NCBI GenBank assembly: GCA_001797675.1
Contig: MGQB01000037.1
Span: 55,349 to 119,348, forward strand
From: Deltaproteobacteria bacterium RBG_13_43_22
GTDB lineage: Bacteria; Desulfobacterota; RBG-13-43-22
Reading direction: 5' to 3'
DNA: 64,000 nt
Both the position numbers and the translations under genes were made by a program. A model generated the notes under the pieces. It saw only the letters and a list, made by a program, of their open reading frames with translations. It did no database searches and was not told where the DNA came from. Of this stretch, positions 63,242-64,000 are shown piece after piece (position 1 is the first letter of the stretch; each line of letters opens with the position of its first letter).

Positions 63242-63700
63242 ATGAAAACTAACATAGGTCCTCCAATTAAAACTTTTGACGGAAAGCCATACAAAGACCT
63301 TATATCGGGCCTGACGGAACACATGGATGGGAAGGTATTCGAGAATGCATGCACACCAATAGTAATGGAAATTCTTTCTAAACAGGAGGAATTTGAAAAG
63401 CTTGAAAAAGGACCTTTGTATAATGGAACCCCGTTTGATTTTTTTGGATTTAAAAAGGGAAACCCTTACATTATTGAGTTCAAGGGGTCTCTTAAATCAT
63501 TTAACTATCCTGACGAAACAGAAAAAAGAAGAATGCAAGAACTGCTAAAGAGTATAGACGGATTAAATGTAGCGCTGCTCCAAGTCAAATTGCAAACATC
63601 GGAATATCGCATATATTATAATGAAGATATGAAACCTTTGTTTGAAGGAAAAGAAAGACCCCTGGATAAAATTGAACGATGGATTAAAAGTCGGCTCTGA
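63242..63700 (+). CDS. Putative PD-(D/E)xK nuclease-like protein
   Basis: A 152-residue protein of unknown family. The segment GTPFDFFGFKKGNPYIIEFK (residues ~61-80) has the D...ExK spacing of PD-(D/E)xK nucleases. The rest is AT-rich-coded and Lys/Glu-rich (ETEKRRMQELLKSIDGLNVA). No good ribosome site is visible. It stands alone, near an IS element, so it may be accessory. Whether it cuts DNA is unknown. Confidence 0.5.
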   Translation: MKTNIGPPIKTFDGKPYKDLISGLTEHMDGKVFENACTPIVMEILSKQEEFEKLEKGPLYNGTPFDFFGFKKGNPYIIEFKGSLKSFNYPDETEKRRMQELLKSIDGLNVALLQVKLQTSEYRIYYNEDMKPLFEGKERPLDKIERWIKSRL

Positions 63701-63907
63701 CTCTGGTCAAAAAAATACATTAACGAATCAATAAGAAAAAACATATCTCTCCTTGGGAATTCTCTACGAACTGCTTTACCTGACCATGAAGCTGCTTGCT
63801 TGCTGATTTTGAACCATAATCGCTAATTTTAGCACATCTCATTGATGCAAAATCATTTGAATTCAGTCAAGTGAGGCTATTTTCGAGGAAACTTGATGGC
63901 TTCTTCC
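63701..63907. other. Gap before the IS element
   Basis: AT-rich sequence with no recognised gene. Confidence 0.3.
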
Positions 63908-64000
63908 TGACCTTCCCCCGAAAAAGTGGACACGTGGTTAAGTTTCATTAAGGAGCTTTTCATATTGCTCCGGGCTTCTGTACCCTAAGGCCGAGTGGCT
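63908..64000 (-). mobile_element. End of an IS3-family element (partial)
   Basis: The end sequence TGACCTTCCCCCGAAAAAG (from 63908) resembles an IS3-type terminal inverted repeat. A transposase C-terminus follows on the minus strand. The element continues past the window. Confidence 0.7.
63938..64000 (-). CDS. IS3-family transposase C-terminus (partial)
   Basis: On the minus strand the last 20 residues read SHSALGYRSPEQYEKLLNET before a TAA. The HSALGYRSPEQYE ending is characteristic of IS3-family OrfB transposases (integrase fold). The start lies outside the window, so whether the element is intact cannot be judged. The upstream end has an IS3-like inverted repeat. Confidence 0.8.
   Translation of the reverse strand, partial: SHSALGYRSPEQYEKLLNET

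Overview
The window looks like the chromosome of a Gram-negative, anaerobic, sulfite/sulfate-reducing bacterium of the Desulfobacterota (deltaproteobacterial) type. The main evidence is a nearly complete reductive dsr cluster (dsrA, dsrB, dsrD, a cbiA/dsrN amidase, dsrC, an RsbRD-like gene, then dsrM, K, J, O, P) on the minus strand at 8.4-19.2 kb. Supporting evidence is a tungsten-type aldehyde oxidoreductase, CoA-dependent acid metabolism, an apparent selenoprotein and many hairpin repeats between genes. No rRNA, tRNA, replication origin or CRISPR array was seen.

Layout. 0-4 kb: a truncated DUF362 ferredoxin-like gene, then an RNA-repair group (archease, RtcB, a methyltransferase, a small protein). 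The RtcB reading frame is interrupted by one TGA exactly at its metal-binding active-site cysteine and is followed by a SECIS-like hairpin, so it is most simply read as a selenocysteine RtcB. 4-8 kb: a seven-PAS/GAF/HD-GYP c-di-GMP phosphodiesterase. 8-19 kb: the dsr cluster, with a strong terminator downstream and a promoter plus structured 5' leader upstream. 20-28 kb: DAHP synthase, a SAM hydroxide adenosyltransferase, an acyl-CoA synthetase alpha-type protein, an SpmA/SpmB-like membrane protein, an enoyl-CoA hydratase and a dienoyl-CoA-reductase-like flavoenzyme.

28-35 kb is the accessory part: a cupin, a REP-associated tyrosine transposase (RAYT) bounded by inverted REP-like sequences, a 73-bp exact direct repeat, and then a visibly AT-rich gene for a ~1423-residue protein. 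That protein combines a calcineurin-like phosphoesterase, a middle SIR2-like domain, a SAMD9-type P-loop NTPase, TPR-like helices and an OB-like C-terminus. It is bounded by related inverted REP-like sequences and is the best candidate here for a poorly described antiviral defence system.

35-54 kb is housekeeping: hrcA-grpE-dnaK, a SEC-C protein, a fused tandem malic enzyme with one damaged copy, an M24 peptidase, an HExxH protein, an FmdB zinc ribbon, a GH57 glucanotransferase-like enzyme with glgB, a YdcF/ElyC-type protein and an orphan PhoR-like kinase that has lost its phospho-accepting histidine. 54-62 kb holds a probable catabolic operon: aldehyde:ferredoxin oxidoreductase, a ThDP enzyme, a ferredoxin, a cysteine-containing unknown and two paralogous class III CoA transferases. 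The right end has a VOC protein, a nuclease-like protein and the end of an IS3-family element.

A recurring oddity across the window is a set of about twenty intergenic hairpins or tandem stretches built from short stuttering words (7-9 nt). They use different words but mostly share one architecture, and one appears to lie in frame inside the histidine kinase gene.
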